DNA of 64,000 bases from positions 22,270,267 to 22,334,266 of the forward strand of contig OY540809.1 in assembly GCA_961205875.1 (NCBI GenBank). The letters run 5' to 3'. Of this stretch, positions 1 through 11,914 are shown in pieces. The notes beneath the pieces are model-generated. The model saw only the letters and a list, made by a program, of their open reading frames with translations. It was not told where the DNA came from and did no database searches. This DNA is from Sialis fuliginosa (taxonomy: Eukaryota > Arthropoda > Insecta > Megaloptera > Sialidae). A program made the translations under genes and the position numbers. Every line of letters begins with the position of its first letter. Positions within the stretch are counted from its first letter, which is position 1.

Positions 1-465
1 GAATCGCATCTGATTATTTTTTCGTATATTTTTAATCTAAATCTAAATTTTTCTGTTATGTAGAAGTCAAAATAACATTTGGAATGTCAAAGTAAATATC
101 AATTTTTAAAAAATGACGATTTTTAAAACAAATTGAGATAAATATTTGTAAGAGAATATTTTACTTTCTTATAGGAAATTGAATGCTCTACAAAAAAGAT
201 TCAATAAAATTTTCACGTAACATGTGTCGCTCTTGAAATACATTGAAAAATATATATTTTGGGATGTCACCCCTTCCCCTTACACACGATTTTGATCATT
301 TTAAAATGGGACCGTCTTCAAGCCAAACCCAACCATCCAACCAAGTTTCATTAATATCAGCTCAGTGGTTTATGAGTTATGCGTGTGACAAGAATTCACC
401 CGACAGACAGACAGACACGGAACGAAAGCGTTTGTCTCATTTTAAAACGATCACAAATGATCAAG
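1..465 (-). repeat. Dispersed repeat family A
   Basis: Reverse-oriented copy of a family also at 8030, 36191 and 45258. Landmarks are GATACGAGAAGCTTTGTGATC, a CTGTCTGTC run, CTTGGTTGG and ACAAAGATTTATCTCAATTTG in the family's forward sense. An open frame here is chance translation of the repeat. Unclassified, possibly a non-LTR 3' end. Confidence 0.6.
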
Positions 466-881
466 TGTTAATGTTCAATAAAAACAATGTTTTCCAGCAC
501 CCACTGCGGTATTCTTAAATCATAAAAATACAGCGTCCTGAGCTACAGAAACAATGGTCGTTTCTTGGAGAACAGACACATGCAAGGTTTTCTTTATATA
601 GTATATATTATATATAAACTGTTGTTTCCCTTATCTAATTACGCGCTTACACACAGACACACTCGCAGGAAAACAAAGTCTTGCATTGTACACAAATCGT
701 AGCAAAACAAATGGAATGAATGACGTCATGCACACATACTTACACACAAGCGGAGATTAAACCCAGTGGTGACTCGTCAAATAAACCATAATTTTATTAT
801 AATAACAATTTAAGTGCACCATGATAAAATTCCAACATTTCTACAATACATATAAAGTAAAAAAATATATATTTATTTATA
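466..881. other. AT-rich stretch, no gene seen
   Basis: Apparently single-copy in the window. It holds one TGACGTCA palindrome (721-728) and CA-rich runs; nothing coding. Confidence 0.4.
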
Positions 882-1240
882 ATTTTCATTGAAAGTACTA
901 ATTAAAAGCTACATTCTGGATTTTTTGCAATTTTTTTGCATACATAGAAATAATAGAATAGGGACACTCTGATATTGACTTTGAAAGAAAATATTGCGTG
1001 GCTGAAAGGTTAAAATCAAAAGATTCTGAAACATTTTTTGTTGAGACCTATGAGATAAGTGAAAAAAAAATTGAGTACAATTTTGGGAGAGAGGCCCAAA
1101 AATGTATTTATTTTTTTTAATTATCTTTTCCGTTTTTGGGATCATCAATCTGCCTTTCGTATACCTTTCATCTTGATAGATATATAAATGAGAGAAGCAG
1201 AGGGCGCTGACATACAGACAGAAAAATGTATTTTAAAATT
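882..1240 (-). repeat. Dispersed repeat family C, partial
   Basis: Shares TTTCATTGAAAGTACTAA and AAAGCTACATTCTGGATTTT with copies at 11915, 17830, 31812, 39250 and 47600. Diverged and short. Confidence 0.55.
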
Positions 1241-1599
1241 TTTTTGTACTTGAACCAAAATTTAAGACATAATATAAATATAAATATATTAAATATTAGT
1301 TTTCATATCAACCAATATAAATATTAAATTTAGAAAGGATAATAGGTTTTGAACTACTCATCTATAATCTATTCTATATAACTCAAAATTTTATTTAATA
1401 TTTGCATGAACTTACAATCTGACATCCGCAGAATTCTCTGATGTGATTTTGAATAGAAAAAATATGGTGAGGAAACAAAAATCTAACTATGATTCCACTC
1501 GTTACTTACTAAAAACAAAAATCTTAAAAGAAATGGTATGTCAATATATCTAATTTAACATTTATTTAAATATTAGCTGATTTAAAAAATATATAGTTG
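1241..1599. other. AT-rich stretch, nothing recognised
   Basis: No open frame, inverted ends or repeat relation noticed. Confidence 0.4.
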
Positions 1600-2395
1600 A
1601 ATTAAGTACAACCACGATTAGTTATTATTGTAATAAAAACCAAACAACACTTAAATTATCTACCTAACAAAAACGAATCAGAACAAAAAGTAAAAATAAT
1701 TTTTGTTCTATTTAAATTTAAAAGTTAATTATTGAAAACAAAAAAAAACAAAAGACAATCAAAAGAATACCGGCCTGTTCCCTCTGCTCTGCGTCTACTT
1801 GGCGCGCTCCCTCGCCACACGCCGCGACACGGGTCGCCATCGCGCGAATAATATGTTCCCATATATTTCGTTATTTTCTAAACTATACGACCACATTGGA
1901 TGCTGTAAAGGGAAAATTATATCTACATTAAGTACTTATGACGATGAAATAATTTATTTCGATAAGAATTAATGTTTTGCAGGTCATAAGTCCACGTAAA
2001 CAAAAACCAATATTTTAAATTTTCTTTGTAACATAAAAGGAGTCATTGTGGCTTAAATATTAAAGTTAGATATATGGTGTCGCTGACTTTATTGTAGATC
2101 TTTTGATTATACACAATTATTTAACACATTATTTTGTTCAATATTGAACGGTTTACGCAGCGTATTGCAAAACATCGCGCCGACGGCAAAATTTTTTCCG
2201 ACTTGATTTACTATTATCGTGACTGCTTAGTTTTTCAGTTACCTAACGTAACAAAATATAGCCTATAACCTGGCCAGAGAACGTACTTATGAATTAAAAA
2301 ATAAACCACGTAAATCTGATAAGTGGTTCTCGAGTGATAAGCGCACTAACAGACAGACAGAGAGACGTTGTGATTTATATAAATATTAAGGATTA
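1600..2395 (+). repeat. Dispersed repeat family B
   Basis: Runs from CGATTAGTTATTATTGTAAT through TAATGTTTTGCAGGTCATAA to a CAGACAGACAGAGAGACGTT end with TATTAAGGAT. Related copies: 6285, 58462 (minus) and 60578 (fullest). Unclassified non-coding retroelement or Helitron-like candidate. Confidence 0.6.
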
Positions 2396-2760
2396 TTTTC
2401 TTTGAAAAACCAAATTTAGCTTCTGAATTGGAAACATAATATGATTCTACTAACCTCATGGACCGCCATTGATATTCTGACTAAACAGAAGCTATGTGCA
2501 AAAGAGCAAGAGAACATTCTAGAATGCAGTGGACAGATATGCCCAAGCGAGATATCCGGTGTATGTGTGTGAAAGGGAAGAGTAAACAGGATGTGAGTGG
2601 GCGGATAGGGGTTACTTTTAAGTCCGCTGTGCAACCCTCCTCTTAATTTTTTATACCGCTACGTATGAAATTTTAATTTATTTAAATTAAAAATTTATAA
2701 CAAGCTTCTCGTATAGACTACGCGTGTGTATCTTAAAAACAGTGATGGATTTATAATAAG
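2396..2760. other. Non-repetitive stretch, no gene supported
   Basis: Slightly richer in GC than its surroundings and not seen elsewhere in the window. The open frame on the minus strand has low-complexity composition and no domain. Confidence 0.35.
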
Positions 2761-2767
2761 ACTGGCA

Positions 2768-2991
2768 CCATTTTTTAATTAGAAAAATAAATTAAAAATA
2801 AGGTCACATTCAACTGATTGAGATCTACATTTTGATACCCCACACGTCTTGGTATACATTTTTTTTAGATTGGCTTTAAAGCGTCATTTTTTATTTAGAA
2901 AAAATAAAAAAAAGGTTCAAATTTCGCTGGTTTGGTTATACATTTTGACGTGCCACATGCCTTGGTAAATATTTTTTTTGTCTTGCTTTAA
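2768..2991 (+). repeat. Two diverged tandem units of about 110 bp
   Basis: Each unit has CATTTTTTA-TTTAGAAA, then TACATTTTGA, CTTGGTA and a T-run ending in GGCTTTA or TGCTTTA. The second begins near 2883. Confidence 0.5.
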
Positions 2992-3095
2992 CCCCATCGC
3001 TACCCCTCCCCCCTTAAAAATATAAAAAAATTTTTTTACATATTTTACTAAAGGGCATCATTTTACATGTTCAGTAAAAAATTCAAGTAATCTAT

Positions 3096-4385
3096 ATATC
3101 TGAAAAAGCAGTACGGTTATGTTGGACTCCCACGAAATCTATTATTTATTATTTATTGTTATTACTATTTTTAAGGTACCGAAGTAACCCTATTAAATCC
3201 AAAACAAAATATCTCGTAAACTATACAGGCTGTTTGGTTCGGCGAAACGAATATTTTGAAGGAAGGTAGAATTATATGGGGCATTTTAGTAAATTTTTGA
3301 AAAAACTCAGAACTATACATGTTAATAGCAAAATTTTAAAAGTTAAAGAGCCTATATTTTTTAAACATGATTTTTATATTACTTAAATATCTATGTTACA
3401 CTATTAGATCAAAATAAAATTTATGAAACTTTGATAAAATTATTTCTTTAAAAAGTTATTTTATAAAATCTAGTACACTTACAGCTGTTCAGATGGTTTA
3501 AAAACTGCTCTATTTTATACCCTTTCGAAAAACCTACCATAATACCTACATGAATTGGCATTTTTATTAATAAAACTAACATTTATCTCAGAACGTCGAT
3601 CGTAGTATACTATTTTAAATAAGTAATTAAAAACGTGATGCGATACTTTTAAAACATTTTTTTACACATTGAACAGTGTTTCATCTAGGTACTCATGTGC
3701 AAAGGATGATCCTGTCCATTGAGTATAAAAAAATATTTGAAAAATATCACGTTTTCAATGACTTATTAAGAATAACATAAGCTACGATCTATTCTCTGTA
3801 AAATGTAAAAATCTTACTTATTCTGGGATAAAAGTAATTTTTTTAACAAAAATAGCCAATTCATGTAGGTATTATGGTAGGTTTTTGAAAGGGTATAAAA
3901 TAGAACAGTTTTTAAAACCATCTGAACATCTGTAAGTGTACTAAATTTTATAAAATAATTTTTTAAGTTTTTAAATGTTAAACTGCAGCCATTTTTTGGT
4001 TTTGTTATTCATCAATTTTATTCAGATCTGATAGTGTAGCATAGATATTTAAGTAATATAAAAATCATGTTTAAAAAATATAAGCTCTTTAACTTTTGAA
4101 ATTTTGCTATTAACATGTATAATTCTGGGTTTTTTCAAAAATTTTACTAAAATGCCCTATATAAAAAAACTGTTGCACTTTGTATATAAGTATATTTGCT
4201 TAAATCACTTCCAAATGACTCATTCTACCTTCCTTCAAAATATTCGTATCATCGAACCAAACGAGATATTTTGTTTTGGATTTAATAGGGTTTCTTCGGA
4301 ACCCTGAAAATAGTAATAATAAATACAAAATAAATAATAGATTTCGTGGGAGTCCAACATAACCGTACTGCTTTTTCGGATATAA
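3096..4385. mobile_element. Foldback element, about 1.29 kb
   Basis: Nearly the whole stretch is an imperfect palindrome. The left arm (to about 3690) begins GAAAAAGCAGTACGGTTATG and the right arm ends with its inverse. Inner landmarks also pair, such as CTACATGAATTGGCA near 3548 with its inverse near 3858. Open frames inside the arms are not coding. Confidence 0.7.
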
Positions 4386-4769
4386 TGTGATTACAACCAA
4401 CAATAGAAGGTTGAGGTGACTGTCACAGGAATGGGAAACGAGAGAGAGAGCGTGAATCAGACAGATGTGTGTACGTTCACATCAGTATGACATCCATTGT
4501 TGCACAGTGCCATTGTTGGTGGGGATGTCACAAACGCGCGAAAGTGCGCGATGGGAACAGCCAAACGTGTAATTATGGTTTATTGATTGAAATATAATCT
4601 CTTTAGGGGGTTAGAGTATTTACGAAATTTGATTGATTTTGCGTGTCAGATTAGGGTGGGGTATTTAAGTAAAGATAAGACTTGATTAAGATTAGTTGTT
4701 GGATATAAAAAGAATGAAAACAACTTCCCAACATGGTACGATTACAAATACATACTGATTATTTATTGT
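4386..4769. other. Stretch between two foldbacks, no gene seen
   Basis: Includes a locally GC-richer block (4440-4570) with AGAGAGAG and CACAAACGCGCG. No coding signal. Confidence 0.35.
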
Positions 4770-4771
4770 TA

Positions 4772-5184
4772 TACAGTGTATTCCAAGTTGATTAAGCCAT
4801 AGGAAATTTAACATGGGGACAATTAGAAGTGTAGTAGTAGCCTTTGATCGAATTTAAAGGTGTATCATTGGTGCATTTTGAAATGCCGCCACAAAATTTA
4901 GTAAAAGTGTCATTAGTATTTTGTTTTCAATTTTATATCTGCCAAAAAATATTATTATTATTTTATCTAGGATGCTTACTTTAATTTCATTAATGTATTT
5001 TAATCTTTATTGAAGTTGAAAACAAAATACTGTTGATTAATTTAAAAATTTTCAGTTAGTTTCGAGGCGGCATTTCAAAATACACCAATGACACATCGTT
5101 AAATTTGACCAAAGGCTACTACAACACTTCTAATTGTCCCCATGTTAAATTTCCTATGGCTTAATCAACTTGGAATACACTGTA
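4772..5184. mobile_element. TA-flanked foldback MITE, 413 bp
   Basis: Starts TACAGTGTATTCCAAGTTGA and ends with its inverse, with TA immediately outside both ends. Long arms of over 100 bp pair across an AT-rich centre. The TA duplication suggests Tc1/mariner-type mobilisation. Confidence 0.7.
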
Positions 5185-5339
5185 TATGTTTCCATATAGT
5201 TTATGTGAATATTTTTCAATATGTATATAAAATTTTTTAATGGAATTGGTCAGAAATAAAACTCACCTTTGTATTATGAATATTAGTTTTCTAATATCCT
5301 AATGTCAATAATATAACACACATTTTTAGAATAACTAAT

Positions 5340-5425
5340 TTGACAATTTGAATTAAATTGCATTTGTTTTATGAAACGTAACTAGTCTGACAATTTAAAT
5401 TTAATTGCATTTGTTTCCAAGGCAA
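5340..5425 (+). repeat. Short tandem duplication
   Basis: TTGACAATTTGAATTAAATTG and a near copy follow each other, both ending GCATTTGTTT. About 55 bp per unit. Confidence 0.5.
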
Positions 5426-5459
5426 CATGAATTGTAGACTTATTTATTAGTATTTAAAA

Positions 5460-5742
5460 TTCAAATTTTGAGAGTGGTTTTCGCCTGTCACCCCTTCTAT
5501 GGCTGTTTAGGCACGTATAATAAAAAAATACTGAAATACATTTTTCATTATTGGTATTGTAGAATATTTATACTAAGTTTCAAGTAAATCCGACCAAAAA
5601 AAACTTTAGACCCCGTTTTATCCCCTAAGGGGTTGAATTTCGAAAAAATCCTTTCTTTCAGATCAAAATCACGTCAAGACGCTTCGAATGGCATCCCAAC
5701 GAAGTCAATAGTATTTTTTATTTACGAGATTTCGTGAACGTA
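5460..5742 (+). repeat. Dispersed repeat family J (retroelement-like 3' region)
   Basis: Has CCCCTAAGGGGTTGAATTTCG and TTACGAGATTTCGTGAACGT before a microsatellite, resembling common insect non-LTR tails. Only one copy here, so the call rests on general resemblance. Confidence 0.35.
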
Positions 5743-5772
5743 AAAAATGACACACACATACGTACGTACATT

Positions 5773-5808
<36 letters not shown>
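5743..5808 (+). repeat. CA/CATA microsatellite, left part
   Basis: CATA and CA repeats, continued after the hAT insertion at 6148-6173. Confidence 0.85.
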
Positions 5809-5810
<2 letters not shown>

Positions 5811-6143
5811 GTGGCGTAGATAGGGGGGTGATTGAGATGATCAATCACCCCCCATGAGATTAGTTAGAGAAAATTCAAAGATTTTTTTTTTCAAACTTCC
5901 CAAGTATGAACAATATAGTAGAAGTAAATGGAAAAAATTGGTAAATTAAGAGTAAAAAAAAGGTCTTCGGTTATTTTAAAATTTTGAATTGCTTTTTTTT
6001 TTAGTAATAAAGTAAATGAAATACAAATTATATGATCATAAAAAAAAGGTCTATCAATTTAAAATTACATCAATCATTTTTTTTCCGCATATTTTAGAAG
6101 CCAATTGTCATATCGCCCCCCATCGTAAAAAGCTATCTACGCC

Positions 6144-6147
<4 letters not shown>
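5809..6147. mobile_element. hAT-type MITE inserted in a CA microsatellite
   Basis: Inverted ends CAGTGGCGTAGATA and TATCTACGCCACTG, with CACACACA as the 8-bp duplication on both sides. The CA run was split by the insertion. The inner sequence is AT-rich and non-coding; an open frame across its right end is chance. Confidence 0.75.

Positions 6148-6173
<26 letters not shown>
6148..6173 (+). repeat. CA microsatellite, right part
   Basis: (CA)n run on the right of the hAT MITE. Confidence 0.85.
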
Positions 6174-6176
<3 letters not shown>

Positions 6177-6284
6177 CCATAGTGATCTTGAAACATACAA
6201 ATATGTTGTAATTTTTGATTTTCGGATCGATTACAATAACTTCCAGTTGAGAAGTTAACAAGACTAAATAATAAACAAAACATA

Positions 6285-6932
6285 CAAACACGATTAGTTA
6301 TTATTGTAATAATAACAAAACAACACCAAAATTATTTAACTAAAACGAATCAGAACAATTAAAAGTTAATTATTGAAAACAAAAAAAACAATTGATCAAA
6401 AGATAAAGGCCGAGTCAAGGGAGATGCTCCGACGCACTTGTTCTTTAGTTCGCGAGTTATTAATATTATTTTATCGTATACAACTTATTTAAAGTTATTT
6501 CCTAAACTAAAAAAACCAAATTGGATGTTGTTAAGGGAAAATTATATCTACATTAAGTTCTAATGACGATTAAATCATTTATTTCTATAAGGATTAATGT
6601 TTTGCATGTCATAAGTCCACGTAAACAGAACACAAACATTTTAAATTTTCTTTGTAACATAAAAGCAATCATTGTGGTTTGAAAATAAAAGTTATAAATA
6701 TGATATCGCAGATATTATTTTAGATCTTTTGATTCTACACAGTTCTCTACTACATTATTGTGTTCAATATTTAACGGTTTAGGCAGCGTATTGCAAAAAA
6801 GTGCGCTGGCGGTAAAATTTTTTCCAACTTGATTTACTATTATCGTCACTGCTTATTCCTTATTTTCTCGAGTTATAAGCGCACTAACGAACAGACAGAC
6901 AGAGAGACGTTGAGCTTTTTATATATTAAGGA
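6285..6932 (+). repeat. Dispersed repeat family B
   Basis: Second copy in the same orientation as 1600-2395, from CGATTAGTTATTATTGTAAT to AGAGAGACGTTGAGC and TATATTAAGGAT. Confidence 0.6.
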
Positions 6933-6964
6933 TGTAGTTAATATAATGTTAAAACCAATTTTTA

Positions 6965-7262
6965 ACCGACTTCAAATAGGGAGGAGTTTCTCAATTCGTA
7001 TATGGATTGTTTTTTTAATGTATATTCGAGCATAACTCCGATAAATATGCACCGATTTGAACGATTTTCTTTGTTTATAAGAGTATACTCTCGAGGTGGT
7101 CCCATATAATTTTATCAGAATTTGACCAAGGATTTCGAAGATACGGCACACAATAGGGAAAATTAAAAAACTTTTTAAGAAAAAAAACGACTTAAAAAAC
7201 CTAAAAGCACTGAAAAGTACCAATAAAATTTAATTTTACAGTTTTTGAAGTCGGTTAGCAGC
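6965..7262 (+). repeat. Dispersed repeat family H
   Basis: ACCGACTTCAAA start, GCATAACTCCGATAAATATG and CAAGGATTTCGAAGATAC inside, TTTTTGAAGTCGGTT end. Also at 27440 (minus), 63160 and a piece at 18640 (minus). Start and end are inverse of each other. Confidence 0.6.
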
Positions 7263-8029
7263 CAATTAAAAACTTTTTAAGAAATAAAAAAATAAAACGG
7301 ACTTTAAAAACTGTTAAATTTAATAACTGCATATGTAGATAATTTTCAATATTTATAAGTTTTTTTTAAATAATTTTTTTTATATAATATAAAATCTAGA
7401 AATCTAGTGTATTATCTCCTTGTTCTTCTTCCCTAACATTAATTTAAGTTATTTATATTTTTAATCTTTTTGATTCATTGAATTTTTTTTTATAAAAATA
7501 AAAAGCTAATATTTTTTCTCGAAAGTATATTTTTAAAATCGATTGAATCATTTCGGCGGTTCTTAATAGAATTTGTTAGCTCTAAACTGCTTTTAAATAG
7601 AAATTCGATGTGAAATCGATAAAGTTTTAATAAGTTTTGGCTCATTCGTTGTGTTAAAAATAATTAAATTCTCTGTTCGATTATTTAAATTGCTTGTTTG
7701 AAAATTAATTTAAAATTTATTGCCATAATGCCCATCTATACTGAAAAGGAATTACAGTCAAGCGTTTTACCCATAGAGAATAATGTAGATTGTAGGTACG
7801 TTCAATGATCAAGTGATTTAATATAATAATATACATAATATTATAACATAAATATTAATTTGTAATTAATTTGTTGAAATGATACTATACTAACAAAATA
7901 CTATCATGTATTTACCAACTCCATAACATCTTTGAATTTGTTCATATTAAAACATGTTCTTTTAGTATTATAAACAATTGCCAGTGCCGGATTATGATCT
8001 GATGATATTTCTCTTTAAAAAATTTATAT
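7263..8029. other. AT-rich stretch with one weak exon candidate
   Basis: Mostly featureless. ATG at 7728 opens 68 coding bases followed by AG|GTACGT (7794-7800), a good splice donor. No homology is recognisable and no following exon was found. Confidence 0.25.
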
Positions 8030-8655
8030 TTTGCTTCCTCGCAATATTGAAGATACGAAAAGCTCTGTGATCGTTTTAAAATAAGACAAAAAAAATGTTC
8101 TGCGATTTCAAAATTTTAAATTGATCTTTCCGTTTCAGGTCAAGACAAACACTTTTCGTTCCGTGTCCGTCTGTCTATCTGTGTGTCTATCCCCTGAATC
8201 CTTGTCACACGCATTACTCATGTATCACTGAACCGATATTAATTAAACTTGGTTGGATGGTTGGATCTGGTTTGAGGACATCCCAAAATATTTATTTTTT
8301 CAAGATATCTCAAGAACGACGCATGTTACGTGAAAATTGTATTGATTCTTTTTTATAGAGCATTCGTTGTAGATATGGGTCTACAACGTTTGTTGTAAAA
8401 TATTCCCTTACAAAGATTTATCTCAATTTGCTTTAAAAATCGTCATTTGTTTTTTTAAATTGATATTTACTTTGACATATTATAACAGAAAAATTAAGAT
8501 TTAAATTGAAATTGTCAAAAAATTAAAAATATACGAAAAAATAATCAGGTGCGTCTTAAGAAAAACACTTCGGTTTTTATTTAAATTGTTCAATAATTAA
8601 CTAAGCTATGGTGAATTTAGCACGACGAAGCACTGTGCATTTACTTGGCAGATGT
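8030..8655 (+). repeat. Dispersed repeat family A, long copy
   Basis: Forward copy from TTGCTTCCTCGCAATATTGA to GTGCATTTACTTGGCAGAT, the fullest of the four seen. Confidence 0.6.
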
Positions 8656-9351
8656 TTTTTATTGTAATAAATAAATAACATTTTACCAACCCGATTTTGC
8701 CTATAGATATCTAATTATTAAAATATGATAATTTTAAAATTTAATTTTAAATATCGATTACGTTATCATATTCTGTAAATGTTCAAAGGCCTTTATTAAG
8801 GAGCCCCCACTAATCGAACCTTAACACTTACCTACATACCTTGGTTAAATGGTAATTAGACCTTAGCAATGAGCAAATGAGCATACTAAATTATATCTTT
8901 TCTCTATAGTTTATAAAACGGCCCGTTCTCTTGTATGTACTATAACTTCGTAAATACTTTGAATTTCGATCTACAATTTTCACAGTGTACTCTTAATATA
9001 TTTTACCTTCAAAAAATGTAAAAAATTTAAATCGGCACACCGCAATATTTCCTGAAATAATACCTACATAAAAGTACTAAAATCGACAAAAAAAAATTAT
9101 TTGCTTTGATATTAAACCGGTTTAAATTGTCTTATTTATAAAATAACATGATGAATTGAAAATTTTATTAATACCAGCTTTAAAAGAAATCAAATAAAAT
9201 TGACATTTTTCAAACTCTCTCCCCCTTCCTCCACCTCACTCCAAAACCAAATTAATAACAACCAGACAAACATTCATCATAATTACAAAAAAAATCGCAT
9301 GAACTTCTTTTTTCACTGACGAGTAATCATTTACGAAATAAATTATGATAG
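8656..9351. other. AT-rich stretch, nothing recognised
   Basis: No coding signal or repeat relation noticed. Confidence 0.4.
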
Positions 9352-9359
9352 CGCAGACT

Positions 9360-10231
9360 GATGTTCAAAAAGTTACCCCCCCCCCCCAATGCATATTTTT
9401 AGTTAATTTTATGTGCAATCGTTTGATATTCGTTTGATAGTGTAATATTATCGTTTGATAGTTATTACTTTAATTAGTAATAATTAAATAAATTTGATGA
9501 AAAATAAAGCCCCCCCACATTTGATTACTGTGTTCATTTTGGGTATACAAGATTCCTTTTCATTTAAAAATATTTGATAGTACAAGCTTATCGTTTGATA
9601 GTCGTTAGCTTCGCAGATTTTTAACATTTTCGTTAAACAACAATAAAATTTTTATATTTTCCGCGTTCTCGTTTTTAAATTCTAGCCCCCCCCCCCCCCA
9701 TAATACATGTTTTCAGTTAATGTTATATGCAATCATTTGATATTCCTTTAATAGTCTAATTTTGTCGTTTGCTAGTTATTACTTTAATTAAAATTAATTA
9801 AATAATTTTAAGAGAAAATTCGGACAGTTAACCTAATCTAACAGAAACTAACCAACCTAAACAAGGACAGTTAACTTGTATATTATTAGAGCATATTTTT
9901 AATCTAACTAACCTTAACGCGGGAAATTTGAATATTTAATTGTTGTTTAACAAAAATGTTAAAAATCTGCAAAAGTAACAACTATCAAACGATAGACTTG
10001 TACGATCAAACATTTTTAAATAAAAATGAATCTTGTAAACACAAAATTAACTCAATAATCAAATGTGGGGGGGGCTAACTTTTTCATAAAATTTAATTAA
10101 TAAAAATTAATTAAACTAATAACTATCAAACGACAAAATTAGACTATCAAACACTATCAAACGAATATCAAATGATTGCGCATAAAATAAACAAAAAATA
10201 TGAATTTGGGGGAGCTAACTTTTTGGACATC
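9360..10231. mobile_element. Foldback element with GTTTGATAG motifs and poly-C tracts
   Basis: The ends GATGTTCAAAAAGTTA and TAACTTTTTGGACATC are inverted. A 7-bp direct repeat CGCAGAC flanks it (9352 and 10231, overlapping the end by one base). Both arms carry many copies of a motif near TATCGTTTGATAGT and C-runs (G-runs on the right). Inside the left arm a unit of about 110 bp, from a C-run to TTATTACTTTAATTA, occurs twice (9378 and 9686). Superfamily unknown. Confidence 0.65.
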
Positions 10232-10239
10232 GCAGACAA

Positions 10240-11127
10240 TATTTAAGCATTTATTATTTACATTTATGAATTAATTGCTAGAGCATTTAATTTCAAGCAA
10301 AAGATGCAAATGTTTGAATCCTCTGCAACTCCGGAAACGGAAAATGTCGACGAGTTAACTGTCGACACATTATTCAGATTAATATGTGTGATTCACATGC
10401 TAATTCTTGCACAATGTGTTTTATGCTGCTTTACTATGTTAGACGCTCAGTTTATGTGTGTGTGTGTGTCTATAATTTCAACTTAAACGCTCGATTATTA
10501 ATTCTCAGTGTACATATGCATATATGATTTTACTTGAAGATGTCACACTTGCATTTTGATTTTCAGTTATATTGAATTTTATGATCTGTATGAAAACTAC
10601 TTCCTTGTTTAGTGGAATGGGTTTCAATTTAACCCAGATATTATTGCAACGTGACAGTGCGTAGAATATGTTCTTGCTATAAAATTTAATTTTATATAGC
10701 AAGGAGTACATCAACGAGTCTATCGAAATCTTACATTGGAATAAATATTGATATACACCGTGGTAATTATATTCTGATACAAATAAAAACGCTAAAATAT
10801 TTTTATAATAATGTTCCAGTTATGTTTTTATTCAATTCTTAAAGTAGACATATGTATTGAAAATTTATAATAAGTGTTAGGGAATAACTCCTCCTTTAAC
10901 TTTAATAATAACTAGCTTTAATCTTCTTTCAAAGTTATTGCAAGCGACACGTAGTACCTACTTTCATTAACATTTTATCCTAAATTTTGAGAATAACATT
11001 CTTACATTGCTGCAAATTTGAGAATTTGTAATGGCAGCGTTGGTAGCATATATGACCATACAAAATAATCGAGAGAATTGCAATTGGGAGAGCTTCATTC
11101 TTCAACAAAAAATCAACCAAATTATCC
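10240..11127. other. No gene supported
   Basis: Contains GTCGACGAGTTAACTGTCGAC (10348-10368), a small inverted repeat, and a GT run near 10456. The open frame at 10304-10486 is short and shows no domain. Confidence 0.35.
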
Positions 11128-11445
11128 TTACACCATGCTTGAGTAATGTTTGCTGTGTGAAGCTGTCAGAATCACATAACGTATTGCCAACTTAAGAATA
11201 ATAAAAATGACGCTTCCCGAATAGACTAAATTGTATGTGACAGATTTTTTTATGATTTTGCAATGTCTAATTTGTACTTCTTTGATTGTATGTGTTGTTA
11301 AAATATCAAAAATACGAAAACAAGAATAAATAATGGAATTTTTTTGTAATTGGTATTCTATTATACATTTATAGCATTTGAACATATTCCCCCAGTGACG
11401 TCAAGGACCAAATAAGACTACCTTGTCTTTATATATCTTGAGTGA
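11128..11445. mobile_element. Partial copy of the 23265 foldback family
   Basis: Shares CAGTGACGTCAAGG, ACTACCTTGTCTTTATATA and the inner stretch around TGTATGTGTTGTTAAAATAT with 23265-23790. Mostly one arm is present, and the CCAAT and GC-rich parts are missing. Confidence 0.6.
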
Positions 11446-11844
11446 AAATAATAAAAATGGGCCTTATATATATAAAAAAAATGAATTACAACTTTACCGA
11501 TCGTAATGAGATTACCATTTCGAAACAAACATTAATTTTAATTATTTTAGTACTTTAATCTGTATATTATAACGTTACATGTATTATGGGCTCTATAAAA
11601 CCTCACGTTGGTACAATAGTGCAATCCAAAAGCGAGAATATGCAGCCAATTATAAGAATATCACTTGAATTGTGCAATGGACATAGGTAAAGTACACTAG
11701 AAATGGTCTCGAGAGCTAATCGTCTCGTATATAATGTTCAATTGTTGAAAATTTAATTGTACCTTATAATGTTCTCACACGACAGTGTACTTTAAATAGG
11801 ATCATAGATCTTACGTTACAAGGCAATGTGCTATAGTCTAGAGC
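11446..11844. other. AT-rich stretch, nothing recognised
   Basis: No open frame of note and no repeat relation found. Confidence 0.4.
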
Positions 11845-11914
11845 AGTGGTTCCCAAACTTTTTCGACTCGCAACATACTTTTTGAACTATGGTTTTCCTA
11901 TGGCGCTCTTCCGT
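11845..11914 (+). mobile_element. hAT-type element, left end only
   Basis: CAGTGGTTCCCAAACTTTTT is a typical hAT terminus. It runs into a family C repeat copy and no right end was found. Confidence 0.4.

Noticed and set aside
243..518. Open frame of about 90 codons
   Set aside because: Translation of dispersed repeat family A, including its CAGACAGACAG run.
721..728. TGACGTCA as a host promoter element
   Set aside because: Isolated palindrome with no TATA box or gene nearby.
4104..4403. Overlapping open frames on both strands
   Set aside because: Inside a non-coding foldback arm.
5743..6173. Regular repeats that could suggest a CRISPR array
   Set aside because: Simple CA/CATA microsatellite split by a MITE; the genome is eukaryotic.
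6016..6258. Open frame with a His/Thr run
   Set aside because: Crosses a hAT MITE end and a CA microsatellite.
10304..10486. 60-codon frame starting MQMFESSATPETENVDEL
   Set aside because: The start looks protein-like, but there is no domain, splice context or upstream promoter, and the tail is a GT repeat.
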